The notes: a model not told the origin generated them from the letters alone. A stretch of DNA of 64,000 nt from Arthrobacter sp. D5-1 (GCF_017357425.1 NZ_CP014571.1:3720001-3784000), one strand, 5' to 3'. Shown: positions 47,978 to 55,402, counted from the stretch's first letter. Program-made: numbers and translations.

Positions 47978-48026
47978 CGTTGAGGCAACTGCCGTCGTCG
48001 TGCCTTATCGGCGCCAATACAGGCTG

Positions 48027-48063
48027 AAGGCCGCGGTAAATCCTGTCGGATTGCCGCGGCTTT
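48027..48063 (+). terminator. Stem-loop after the Pro/Gln-rich membrane protein gene
   Basis: GCCGCGG (48030-48036) pairs with CCGCGGC (48054-48060); an inner AATCC/GGATT pair extends it; TTT follows. Confidence 0.7.
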
Positions 48064-48238
48064 CATCATGAAGGCGTAAGCCAACATGATGATTTTTGCC
48101 GCGAGCCGGAAATACCTGCGTGGGATCACCTGCAGGGTCAGACCCGGGAGGTACGGTGGAAGCAGAACCACGCTGGGGGCAGGGTCATTTTGCTGATCCC
48201 GGCGGCCGCACCAGCAGTCGAACAAGCAAAGGAATGCC

Positions 48239-48955
48239 ATGAGCAACCCTCCCTACCCGCCGTCAAACCCGGGCGATGCCAACCAGCCCGAGCAGCCGGG
48301 CACCCAGCCAGCCGCGCCGCAGTACGGCCAGCAGAGCCCCGCCGCGCCGCAGTACGGCCAGCAAAGCCCCGCCGCGCCGCAGTACGGCCAGCAGTCATCC
48401 CCGTACGGCCAGGCTCCCGGCGCTCCGCAGTACGGACAGGACACCAACTGGCCCAGCCAGCAGCCCGGTCCCACCGCTGTGCCGCCCATGGTTAACTACG
48501 CCTTCTGGATGATCGTTGCCGCCGGCATTCTTTCCGCTATCAGCTCGCTTCTGTTGGCCACCACTGGTGCTGATGCCTTCATCAGCGCCATGAACCAGCA
48601 GGCAAGCCAGCAGGGTACGGACCTCCCCGAAGGGTCCATGGAAGGCATGCGCGGTGTGATCGGTGTCAGCGCCGTCGTAGGCGCTGTTCTGGCCCTCGGT
48701 CTCTACGCCTTGGTCGCTTTCCCCGTCCGCAAGGGCAAGAACTGGGCACGGATCCTGGGCACCGTCTTCGCCGCCATCTCCGTCCTGGGCCTCACCGGCC
48801 TGTTCCAGTTCGGTGCCACCTACGGCATCCTGCAGCTCATCGTGATCCTGCTGGGAGTCGCGGCGATCGTCATGCTGTACCTGCCGGCGTCGGCCCCGTA
48901 CTTCCGCAAGGCGCAGCCCTTCGGCAACCCATACCAGAACCCGTACGGCCGCTAA
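48239..48955 (+). CDS. Membrane protein with AAPQYGQQSP repeats
   Basis: Protein of 238 residues starting at ATG with AAGGAA 4 nt upstream. The N-terminal 80 residues are Pro/Gln/Tyr/Gly-rich, including three tandem AAPQYGQQSP decapeptides. Four hydrophobic segments follow (NYAFWMIVAAGILSAISSLLL, VIGVSAVVGAVLALGLYALVAF, GTVFAAISVLGLTGLFQF, LQLIVILLGVAAIVMLYL). The C-terminus repeats NPYQNPYGR. It matches the preceding gene in overall plan. Function unknown. Confidence 0.82.
   Translation: MSNPPYPPSNPGDANQPEQPGTQPAAPQYGQQSPAAPQYGQQSPAAPQYGQQSSPYGQAPGAPQYGQDTNWPSQQPGPTAVPPMVNYAFWMIVAAGILSAISSLLLATTGADAFISAMNQQASQQGTDLPEGSMEGMRGVIGVSAVVGAVLALGLYALVAFPVRKGKNWARILGTVFAAISVLGLTGLFQFGATYGILQLIVILLGVAAIVMLYLPASAPYFRKAQPFGNPYQNPYGR
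48311..48394 (+). repeat. 30-bp in-frame tandem repeats
   Basis: Three copies starting at 48311, 48341 and 48371 of GCCGCGCCGCAGTACGGCCA followed by a variable end, each encoding AAPQYGQQSP. Only single-base differences occur between copies, so the array is recent and may vary in length. Confidence 0.85.
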
Positions 48956-49004
48956 ACACCCAGAGTTCCAGACGCTTCAAACGCGGGCGCGGACCCGGCG
49001 AAGG

Positions 49005-49712
49005 CTAAACAGCCTGGCCCGGTGTCTGCGCCCGTTGTGCGTGGTACGCCAAAATCTGGAGTTCCGTGGCCATGTCCACCTTGCGGAGGTTCACGTGCGG
49101 AGGAACCTGCAACAGCACCGGCGCGAAGCTGAGGATGCTCCGGATCCCGGCGGCAATCACGCGGTCGCATACAGCCTGCGCTACGGTGGCGGGCAGGGCC
49201 AGCACCACCATGTTGGTGTGGGTCCGTTCAAGGACCCGCTCAAGCTCCGCGGAGTCGCTGACGCGAAGCCACCCTACTTCGTTGCCGATCACCATGGGGT
49301 CGGCGTCGAAGATGGCTACAACGTCGAAACCGCGGGACTCAAAGCCGCCATACCGGGCCAGGGCCTTTCCGAGGTTACCGGCGCCCACAATGGCAACTTT
49401 CCAGTCATGGGTCAGACCCAGGGCGGCGGCAATGTGGCGGCTCAAGTACTGGACTTCATAGCCGACACCGCGCGTCCCATACGAGCCCACATAGGAAAGA
49501 TCCTTGCGCAGGGTGGACGAGCTGACACCTGAGGCTTCCGCCAATGCTTCGGACGAAACCCGCTCCACGCCTTCAGCCAACAGGGAGTTGAGCGCGCGCA
49601 AATAGAGCGTCATCCGGGCCACGGCCGCGGGTGGGATCTGCTTTGTGGCAGGTTCGTTGTCCCCGGTTGCAGCCTCCGGGGACGGTTCCAGCGCAGTCAC
49701 GGTATTCTCCAT
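49005..49712 (-). CDS. rex: Redox-sensing transcriptional repressor Rex
   Basis: Protein of about 235 residues. The N-terminal winged helix is RMTLYLRALNSLLAEGVERVSSEALAEASGVSSSTLRKDLSYVGSYGTRGVGY (about residues 32-85) and the NAD(H)-binding Rossmann fold begins WKVAIVGAGNLGKALARYGGF. Rex senses the NADH/NAD+ ratio and represses respiratory genes. The ATG at 49712 is my choice; GTG at 49736 and an earlier start at 49760 are possible in the same frame. No Rex box was found nearby. The glutaredoxin gene lies upstream on the same strand. Confidence 0.94.
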   Translation of the reverse strand: MENTVTALEPSPEAATGDNEPATKQIPPAAVARMTLYLRALNSLLAEGVERVSSEALAEASGVSSSTLRKDLSYVGSYGTRGVGYEVQYLSRHIAAALGLTHDWKVAIVGAGNLGKALARYGGFESRGFDVVAIFDADPMVIGNEVGWLRVSDSAELERVLERTHTNMVVLALPATVAQAVCDRVIAAGIRSILSFAPVLLQVPPHVNLRKVDMATELQILAYHAQRAQTPGQAV

Positions 49713-49784
49713 TGCGTCGCTTTGTTGTTCCACTCTATGACCCCCGGGCGGACTCAACAAAAGCCATTACCAACGGGTAACCCC

Positions 49785-50039
49785 TCAGCCCTCCAGGACC
49801 TTCTTCAGGGTGCGGGTGAGCCGTTCCTCGTCAATCTTCCAAAAATCGCGCTGGACGCCGTCCACCAGCACCACGGGAATCTCTTCCGCGAAGCGCTCCT
49901 GCAGTTGGGGGTCGTCGTCGATCAGCTGCTCCTTCCACTGCACGCCAAGACTTTTAGTGACACGCTCGACGGCGGCACGCGCCGCGGTGCACAGGTGGCA
50001 GTCAGCTTTGGTGAGGAGAACGACGTCGGGAATAGCCAT
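49785..50039 (-). CDS. Glutaredoxin family protein
   Basis: Protein of 84 residues with VLLTKADCHLCTAARAAVERV (active site CHLC, about residues 14-17) and the cis-Pro region EEIPVVLVDG. The DUF836-type small thioredoxin-like proteins share this layout. It may reduce disulfides or sense redox. It lies just upstream of rex on the same strand, an arrangement common in actinobacteria. Confidence 0.88.
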   Translation of the reverse strand: MAIPDVVLLTKADCHLCTAARAAVERVTKSLGVQWKEQLIDDDPQLQERFAEEIPVVLVDGVQRDFWKIDEERLTRTLKKVLEG

Positions 50040-50052
50040 ATCTCAAAGGTAC

Positions 50053-50148
50053 CGGCCAACCCTCTCTCACATCCCACGCCCTTCCGGCCAACCCTCTCTC
50101 ACATCCCACGCCCTTCCGGCCAACCCTCTCTCACATCCCGAGCCCTTC
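50053..50148 (+). repeat. Three tandem copies of a 32-bp intergenic repeat (array 1)
   Basis: Copies start at 50053, 50085 and 50117. The first two are identical; the third differs in a few bases at its end. Each contains CCCTCTCTCACATCCC. The array fills the spacer between the glutaredoxin start and the HAD gene promoter. Confidence 0.9.
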
Positions 50149-50193
50149 TGTGACGCCACCGTGCGCCCTCGAACGCGGACCGCGGCGATTGAC

Positions 50194-50205
50194 TAGACTC
50201 AAGGC
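50194..50205 (+). promoter_or_regulatory. Leaderless promoter of the HAD-IB gene
   Basis: TAGACT (50194-50199), six bases, ATG at 50206. It lies 45 bases downstream of repeat array 1. Confidence 0.5.
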
Positions 50206-51054
50206 ATGCCCGAGGAGAAGAACGCCGCCGTGGTCGCAGATGCCTTGGTGCAGAAGCCCATAGTGCAGAAGGACAACGTGCAGAAGCGCACGGGCGAGGC
50301 CGCCTTCTTCGACGTCGACAACACCTTGATGAAGGGCGCCAGCCTCTTCCATGTGGCCCGCAAGATGTACGAACGCAAGGCCTTCACATTGTCGCAAGCG
50401 GCCGGATTCGCCTGGAAGCAGTTCAAATTCGTCATGCGCGGCGAGAACATGGAAGACGTCCACTCGGTCCGCGACTCCGCGCTTACCCTTGCTGCCGGCA
50501 TCACCGTGGATGACATCAAGGCCCTGGGTGAAGAGGTCTACGACGAAATGATCGAGTCGCGGATCTGGCCGGGGACCAAGGCCCTCGCGGAACAGCATCT
50601 CAGGGTTGGACGCAAGGTCTGGCTCGTCACGGCTACACCCATCGAGGTGGCCACGGTCATTTCCACCAGGCTCGGACTCACCGGCGCCCTTGGCACCGTG
50701 GGTGAAGTGGAAGGTGGCATGTACACAGGGAAACTTGTGGGCGACATCCTGCACGGGCCGGCGAAGGCAGTCGCAGTTCAGCTCGTCGCCGATCGTGAGG
50801 GCCTGGATCTGGATCATTGCTGGGCGTACAGCGATTCCGCCAACGACATACCTTTGCTCACCATGGTGGGTCATCCCGTGGTGATCAACCCGGACGCCAG
50901 GTTGCGCCGGCACGCCCGCGAGAACAACTGGCCCGTGTACGACTTCCGTTCCGGTCGCCGCGCAGCAACGCTTGGGCTCAAGGCCGCCACGGTTGGCGGA
51001 GCGGTCTACGGCCTGTGGCGGGGTTTCTCAAGGTTCCGCGGCCCCCGCATCTGA
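50206..51054 (+). CDS. HAD-IB family phosphatase (SerB-like)
   Basis: Protein of 282 residues. Motif I FFDVDNTLMKGAS (nucleophile Asp, about residue 30), motif II LVTATPIEVA, motif III/IV HCWAYSDSANDIPLL with the conserved DxxND. These match the HAD-IB subfamily that includes phosphoserine phosphatase-like and lipid-related enzymes; the substrate is not clear. A 25-residue Lys/Val-rich N-terminus precedes the domain and the C-terminus is a short hydrophobic stretch (AATVGGAVYGLWRGF) that could associate with membrane. Its stop runs into repeat array 2. Confidence 0.88.
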   Translation: MPEEKNAAVVADALVQKPIVQKDNVQKRTGEAAFFDVDNTLMKGASLFHVARKMYERKAFTLSQAAGFAWKQFKFVMRGENMEDVHSVRDSALTLAAGITVDDIKALGEEVYDEMIESRIWPGTKALAEQHLRVGRKVWLVTATPIEVATVISTRLGLTGALGTVGEVEGGMYTGKLVGDILHGPAKAVAVQLVADREGLDLDHCWAYSDSANDIPLLTMVGHPVVINPDARLRRHARENNWPVYDFRSGRRAATLGLKAATVGGAVYGLWRGFSRFRGPRI

Positions 51055-51137
51055 CCCTCTCTCACATCCCTCGGGCTTGACCCGGGCCCTCTCTCACATC
51101 CCTCGGGCTTGACCCGAACCCTCTCTCACATCCCTCG
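51055..51137 (+). repeat. Three tandem copies of the 32-bp repeat (array 2)
   Basis: CCCTCTCTCACATCCC begins at 51055, 51087 and 51119, an exact 32-base period; the linker TCGGGCTTGACCCG forms a small hairpin. The first copy starts one base after the HAD gene stop. Confidence 0.9.
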
Positions 51138-51193
51138 ATGGCCTCAACGAGCCTGTGGATAACTTACGATGACTCAAGCGTTTCTGGGCGAGA

Positions 51194-52165
51194 ATGCCAG
51201 ATATGCAGAACGCCAGGCCCCTTCCGCCCCGACTGACCAACGCACCATTCACCATTGACGAGGCCGAGGCCGCAGGCCTGAAGCAATCGCACCTGTGGAA
51301 TCGTGTAGGAATAGATGGGGTGAGCCGGGGCCTTTACCGTCCATCGGATTGGGATTTTGAGCTATCGGCGGCTGCAAGGTCACTGTCAGCCGCAAGTCCA
51401 GGGGCCTGGATATCCCATGTAACGGCTGCGAGGCTACATGGCGTGTGCCTTCCACCGTGGCTGTCTGATTCCAATGAATTGCATCTCAGCAAGCCGAGGC
51501 ATCTCCCGTCCGTCCGCCGCAAAGGCGTAATCGGACACACGGTAGTGGCCTCCGCCGACGAGATCGAGAATGTTCAGGGCATCCGGATCAGCACTCGGTC
51601 GCGTACCTGGTTGGATCTTGCAAGACGCCTTCCGCTCGCCGACCTGGTCTGCATGGGTGACGAGCTCATTCGCAGACCCAGGCCGGACTTCGAAGCACGC
51701 GATAAACCGTTCACCACGCTGGAGGCACTTCGCGGGCTGGTGGGCAGGCACCGCAATCTACAGGGCGTCGTCAGGGCACGAGAAGCATTGGAGCTCATGC
51801 GTATTGGCTCCGACTCCGCGCCCGAGTCACTGCTCCGCTTGGCAATGTTGGACGCCGGTATCCCCGAACCGGAGTTGCAGGTGCTACTCCGCCCGAACGA
51901 TCCTTTTTCGCCGTCCGCGGACTTGGGCTTCCGTGGCCGGCGGGTAGCAATACAGTACGACGGCGGCCATCACCTTGGGCGCGAACAGATATTTAGCGAT
52001 CGGCGACGCGACAAGGCGTTCGAAGCAGCAGGCTGGACGGTCCTGAAATTCGGAAGGGATGACTTGGCGGACAACTTTTCGTCAGCCACGCAGAAGATCA
52101 AGAGCGCTCTTGGATCAGCATGGCGGGACCCCGCGGTCAGTTCGGGTTTCTCCCGAGGGACCTGA
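51194..52165 (+). CDS. AbiEi/DUF559-type protein (putative endonuclease domain)
   Basis: Protein of 323 residues. Residues 15-55 resemble the AbiEi-type winged helix (FTIDEAEAAGLKQSHLWNRVGIDGVSRGLYRP); WISHVTAARLHGVCLP is the usual next segment; the C-terminus VAIQYDGGHHLGREQIFSDRRRDKAFEAAGWTVLKFGRDDL (about residues 250-290) is the Vsr-like DUF559 nuclease core with D and H residues. Such proteins are frequent in actinobacteria; their role is not settled. No partner toxin gene is adjacent. Codon usage is slightly less GC-biased than in neighbours. Its TGA lies within repeat array 3. ATG at 51203 is an alternative start. Confidence 0.75.
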   Translation: MPDMQNARPLPPRLTNAPFTIDEAEAAGLKQSHLWNRVGIDGVSRGLYRPSDWDFELSAAARSLSAASPGAWISHVTAARLHGVCLPPWLSDSNELHLSKPRHLPSVRRKGVIGHTVVASADEIENVQGIRISTRSRTWLDLARRLPLADLVCMGDELIRRPRPDFEARDKPFTTLEALRGLVGRHRNLQGVVRAREALELMRIGSDSAPESLLRLAMLDAGIPEPELQVLLRPNDPFSPSADLGFRGRRVAIQYDGGHHLGREQIFSDRRRDKAFEAAGWTVLKFGRDDLADNFSSATQKIKSALGSAWRDPAVSSGFSRGT

Positions 52166-52235
52166 GAGAGGAACCCCACCAAACCCGAGGGATGTGAGAG
52201 AAGGACCCCCCCAAACCCGAGGGATGTGAGAGAGC
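52157..52235 (-). repeat. Three tandem copies of the 32-bp repeat, inverted (array 3)
   Basis: GATGTGAGAG occurs at 52191 and 52223, with a diverged copy (GACCTGAGAG) at 52159: a 32-base period in reverse orientation to arrays 1 and 2. The first copy includes the stop codon of the DUF559 gene. Confidence 0.85.
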
Positions 52236-52300
52236 GTCGGGGACGCAAAAATGCCCGCCACCTCGAGAGGCAACGGGCATTCACGCTTGGTGAAGTATCT

Positions 52301-52399
52301 CTACTTCTTATTGCGGCGCTGGTGGCGAGTCTTGCGAAGCAGCTTGCGGTGCTTCTTCTTGGCCATACGCTTGCGGCGCTTCTTAATAACTGAACCCAC
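52301..52399 (-). CDS. Ribosomal protein bS22 (AURKAIP1/COX24 domain)
   Basis: A 32-residue, very basic protein (GSVIKKRRKRMAKKKHRKLL... ending RHQRRNKK) from GTG at 52399 with AGGAA 5 nt upstream. It is too short for ordinary gene calling. The sequence is the actinobacterial small-subunit protein bS22, which binds near the decoding region. About 100 bases of leader precede it. Confidence 0.93.
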   Translation of the reverse strand: MGSVIKKRRKRMAKKKHRKLLRKTRHQRRNKK

Positions 52400-52563
52400 G
52401 AAAGTTCCTTACAAACTAGAAGTTCCTGTCTGTTGGAACAGATCCGCGGAAGCAGACAAGTACAACTGACAGATTCTTACATTGACGTAAAACGTTCCTT
52501 AACAGAGTACCGCTTCAAAGGGGCACCCTGTGACCACGGTCCGCGGGACGGACCCCGGCAGCC

Positions 52564-52776
52564 TCAGGCGGTCTCGGATTGTCCGTCCACCACGGCACCC
52601 TTGAGGTACTGGGCAACGGCCTCTTCAGGAACCCGGAAGGAACGCCCGAACCGTACGGCGGGCATTTCCCCTGAGTGGACCAGGCGATACACGGTCATTT
52701 TGGAAACACGCAGGACGTCGGCCACTTCGGCCACCGTCATGAAACGCGCATTCGAGAAGTTAGTCTCTGCGGACAT
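52564..52776 (-). CDS. BldC-like small helix-turn-helix protein
   Basis: Protein of 70 residues: RFMTVAEVADVLRVSKMTVYRLVHSGEMPAVRFGRSFRVPEEAVAQYL is a MerR-type winged helix as in BldC and excisionases. BldC is a DNA-binding developmental regulator in Streptomyces; in Micrococcaceae the gene is conserved but its role is unclear. GGAA precedes the ATG. No phage genes are near, so excisionase is unlikely. Confidence 0.9.
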   Translation of the reverse strand: MSAETNFSNARFMTVAEVADVLRVSKMTVYRLVHSGEMPAVRFGRSFRVPEEAVAQYLKGAVVDGQSETA

Positions 52777-52859
52777 TTCCCATATTCCTTTGCTCTCAGC
52801 CGGTTAGGACACCCCCAGTAGAACGGTGTGCCGATGCTGAGCCATCCAACAACCATGTG

Positions 52860-52872
52860 CTAGATACTCTAG
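52860..52872 (-). promoter_or_regulatory. Palindrome upstream of the BldC-like gene
   Basis: CTAGATACTCTAG is a perfect 13-base palindrome. On the minus strand it contains GTATCT and lies about 85 bases before the ATG, so it may be part of the promoter or an autoregulatory site. Confidence 0.4.
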
Positions 52873-52962
52873 AGGCTGATGGGGCCAATGTGAAAGCCTT
52901 TCCCGTAAGTGGGATGCCGCTCCCCCGGCCGAGCAAGACCATAACGGGGACTCGCTGCGGGC

Positions 52963-52980
52963 ATGCCGAACTTACGGCAT
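52963..52980 (-). terminator. Stem-loop after the DAHP synthase gene
   Basis: ATGCCG (52963-52968) pairs with CGGCAT (52975-52980) about 28 bases beyond the DAHP synthase stop. No U-tract. Confidence 0.45.
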
Positions 52981-53007
52981 GATGCGCAGCGAAGCCACGA
53001 AACGGAT

Positions 53008-54147
53008 CTACTCCGCAACCACCGCGCGGCGTTTCCGGGCCGAGGCAGCGAGCTGCTCCAGCACGGAAGCCGTAACGTCCCATTCCATGCAGGCATCGGT
53101 GACGCTCTGGCCGTAAACGAGTTCCTGCTCCCCCGCAAGCTGCTTGGCGGTGTCCAGGTTCTGGGCTCCGCCCACCAGGAAGCTCTCCAGCATGACGCCG
53201 GCGATCGGCGAGGTCTCCCCGGCTTCGAGCTGCGCACCGATTTCCAAGGCAACCTCAGCCTGGCGGTGGTGGCTCTTGCCGCTGTTGGCGTGGCTGGCGT
53301 CCACGATCAGGCGCGGGTTCAGGCCCTTGGCAGCGAGCTTGGAGGAAGCAGCCGCGACATCATCCTGGGAGTAGTTGGGTCCCTTGCGTCCGCCGCGCAG
53401 GATCACGTGGGTGTCAGGGTTGCCTGAGGTGGCTACGAGAGCCGCCCGACCGTCGTCGTCGATTCCCAGGAAGGCCTGCTCGGCGGCAGAAGCGCCGCAA
53501 GCGTCGATGGCCACCTGGAGGTCGCCGTCGGTGCCGTTCTTGAAGCCGATGGGCATGGACAGTCCGGAGGCGAGTTGGCGGTGGATCTGGCTTTCGGTGG
53601 TGCGGGCACCGATCGCGCCCCAGGAAACGAGGTCAGCCATGTATTGCGGACTGATCGGTTCGAGGAACTCGGTGGCCGTGGGTAGTCCGAGGGCGGTGAC
53701 CTGCTTCAGGAACCCACGGGCCGCGCGCAGTCCGGCGGCGATGTCGTGGCTGCCGTCCAGGTGGGGATCGTTGATGAGGCCCTTCCAGCCAACGGTGGTG
53801 CGCGGCTTTTCGAAGTAGGTCCGCATGACGATCAGCAGGTCTTCCTTGTGCTTCTCCGCCTGGCTCACCAAACGGCGGGCGTATTCGAGGCCGGCCTTGG
53901 GATCGTGGATGGAGCACGGCCCGACGATCACCAGCAGCCGGTCGTCCACGCCGTCCATGATGGCGCGGACCTGGTCACGGCCACGGTCGACGACGGCAGC
54001 TGAGCGGGCGTCCAGCGGCAGCTCTGCGATCAGGTCCTGGGGTGCCGGCAGCGGCTCGAAGCGGGCGACCCGCAGGTTGGACGTGGAAGGATGCGCGGCA
54101 TCAGGGGAGTCGAGCGATTCGGTGGGTTCTGCAGCGATGCTTGTCAT
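53008..54147 (-). CDS. 3-deoxy-7-phosphoheptulonate synthase (class I DAHP synthase)
   Basis: Protein of 379 residues. LLVIVGPCSIHDPKAGLEYARRL (about residues 66-88), MRTYFEKPRTTVGWKGLINDP, ATEFLEPISPQY and VMLESFLVGG are AroF/G/H motifs; metal and substrate residues are present. It condenses phosphoenolpyruvate and erythrose 4-phosphate, the first step toward aromatic amino acids. AGGA lies 7 nt before the ATG. About 170 bases of leader encode an aromatic-rich peptide, which indicates attenuation control. Confidence 0.95.
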   Translation of the reverse strand: MTSIAAEPTESLDSPDAAHPSTSNLRVARFEPLPAPQDLIAELPLDARSAAVVDRGRDQVRAIMDGVDDRLLVIVGPCSIHDPKAGLEYARRLVSQAEKHKEDLLIVMRTYFEKPRTTVGWKGLINDPHLDGSHDIAAGLRAARGFLKQVTALGLPTATEFLEPISPQYMADLVSWGAIGARTTESQIHRQLASGLSMPIGFKNGTDGDLQVAIDACGASAAEQAFLGIDDDGRAALVATSGNPDTHVILRGGRKGPNYSQDDVAAASSKLAAKGLNPRLIVDASHANSGKSHHRQAEVALEIGAQLEAGETSPIAGVMLESFLVGGAQNLDTAKQLAGEQELVYGQSVTDACMEWDVTASVLEQLAASARKRRAVVAE

Positions 54148-54209
54148 GTCTGGGTCCTGTTCCGGGATGCGGAGCGGGCCCCTTTTCAGAACCCGCCGGA
54201 TATGGCGAA

Positions 54210-54292
54210 GGGCAGAGAATGATCTCTGCCCTGTTGGCTCTGAAGGAAAGTTGGATGCGTGTCAGTTAGACGCGGGCCCCTCCAGAGCCAAC
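54210..54292 (-). promoter_or_regulatory. Candidate attenuator of the DAHP synthase gene
   Basis: On the minus strand GTTGGCTCTG (54292-54283), inside the leader peptide codons, can pair with CAGAGCCAAC (54242-54233). A second hairpin, GGGCAGAG with CTCTGCCC (54231-54210), follows directly. A ribosome held at the W/Y/Y/F codons would cover the first arm. The second hairpin lacks a U-tract, so the exact mechanism (transcription stop or translation block) is open. Confidence 0.55.
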
Positions 54293-54321
54293 GAAAAATA
54301 CGCATACCAACGGTTTGTCAT
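54262..54321 (-). CDS. Aromatic-rich leader peptide
   Basis: A 19-codon open frame, MTNRWYAYFSLALEGPASN, ends 115 bases before the DAHP synthase start. One Trp, two Tyr and one Phe lie within five codons. The ATG is 6 nt downstream of a TATGGT -10, so the transcript begins at or next to the start codon. This is the design of ribosome-mediated attenuation for aromatic amino acids. Confidence 0.75.
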   Translation of the reverse strand: MTNRWYAYFSLALEGPASN

Positions 54322-54357
54322 AGCCACACCATAACCGCGGTTCTTCACACCGGGCAA
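54322..54357 (-). promoter_or_regulatory. Promoter of the leader peptide-DAHP synthase operon
   Basis: Minus-strand TTGCCC (54357-54352), 18 bases, TATGGT (54333-54328), six bases, ATG of the leader peptide. Confidence 0.6.
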
Positions 54358-54370
54358 ATCGCGTCCGCCA

Positions 54371-55402
54371 TCATGACAAATGTTTGCGCAGGAACTGCAA
54401 CTGCTTGATCCAGTGGTGTTCCTGCCCGCCCTCATGGTTGTTGAAGCGGTAGACCTCGATGTCCTTTACGGGCACACCCTCGGGCGCACCGCCGGGCGCA
54501 GCCGAGGAGCCGGTGCCGTAGCTGTTGTAGCTCGCGAAAACGGTGGACGGAGGGCAGATGTCGTCCATCTGCGCAGCGGAGAACAGTGCAGGAACGGTGG
54601 CGGCACGGCCTAGGTGGACGCCGTCGAAATAGTTCAGGACGGCCAGCGTTGGCTCATACTTTTCGCGGTGCCGGCCCAGGAAACCGGCGATCTCCGGATA
54701 GGGCCCGCGCGGGGTGATGTCAATGGCGCGGGGGAAGTCCTGCAGGAACGGGACGTCGGACAGCGCGGCGACGACGCCGTCGAGCCTTCCAGCCGTCAGC
54801 CCAGCGGCAGCAACAGTAATGCCGCCACCCTGGCTGACGCCTGTCAGGACTACCTTGGAGGGGTCGACGGCGGGATGGCTCTGCGCCGCTTCTACCGCAC
54901 GGAACGCGTCCACGTACACCCGCCGGAAGTAGTAGTTGTCCTGGTGGTCGGCGCCCCTGGTCATGAGCCCGGCATAGTTGTTTCCGCCAGCGGACGGATG
55001 CGGATCCGGGGTGTCGCCCGAGACGCCGCCGTAGCCCTGCCCGCGGGTGTCCATGATGAAGTGTGCGTAGCCTGCTTGGGCCCACTTGGTGTTCTGGTTG
55101 ACCAGCCCGCGGCCACCGGAGTAGCCGATGTACTCCACCACCACGGGAAGTTGCTGGCCCGGCTGGCGGTGTGACGGCAGGTGCAGCCAGCCCTTGATGC
55201 GGTCTCCCCCGAAGCCGGCATAGGACACGTCGAAAGTGTCGATCACTGCGAGGTAGTTGTCCACGGGTTCGAACACAGCGTCAAGAGGCAAAGCCCTGGC
55301 CTCGGTGATGGTGCGGTCCCAAAAGGCATCGAAATCGGCTGGCGGGACCACGCTTGAGGTGTAGTCGCGGAGCTGCTCAAGGGAAAGGTCAAAGAGGGGC
55401 AT
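54371..55402 (-). CDS. Acetylxylan esterase-like (AXE1 family) hydrolase
   Basis: Protein of 343 residues with no signal peptide, hence cytoplasmic. The nucleophile elbow is LTGVSQGGGITVAAAGL (GxSxG, about residue 185); VVEYIGYSGGRGLVNQN and DTRGQGYGG are typical of the cephalosporin-C deacetylase/AXE1 family; the catalytic Asp is in MDDICPPSTVFASYN and His in NNHEGGQEHHW near the C-terminus. It removes acetyl groups from sugars. As the last gene of the rhamnogalacturonan operon it probably deacetylates imported oligosaccharides. Confidence 0.9.
   Translation of the reverse strand: MPLFDLSLEQLRDYTSSVVPPADFDAFWDRTITEARALPLDAVFEPVDNYLAVIDTFDVSYAGFGGDRIKGWLHLPSHRQPGQQLPVVVEYIGYSGGRGLVNQNTKWAQAGYAHFIMDTRGQGYGGVSGDTPDPHPSAGGNNYAGLMTRGADHQDNYYFRRVYVDAFRAVEAAQSHPAVDPSKVVLTGVSQGGGITVAAAGLTAGRLDGVVAALSDVPFLQDFPRAIDITPRGPYPEIAGFLGRHREKYEPTLAVLNYFDGVHLGRAATVPALFSAAQMDDICPPSTVFASYNSYGTGSSAAPGGAPEGVPVKDIEVYRFNNHEGGQEHHWIKQLQFLRKHLS

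Noticed and set aside
50053-52235. CRISPR array
   Set aside because: The 32-base units are directly adjacent without unique spacers, copy number is three, and no cas gene is present.
52564-52776. Phage excisionase
   Set aside because: The protein is of the excisionase-like fold, but no integrase, attachment site or other phage gene is near, and the sequence fits BldC.
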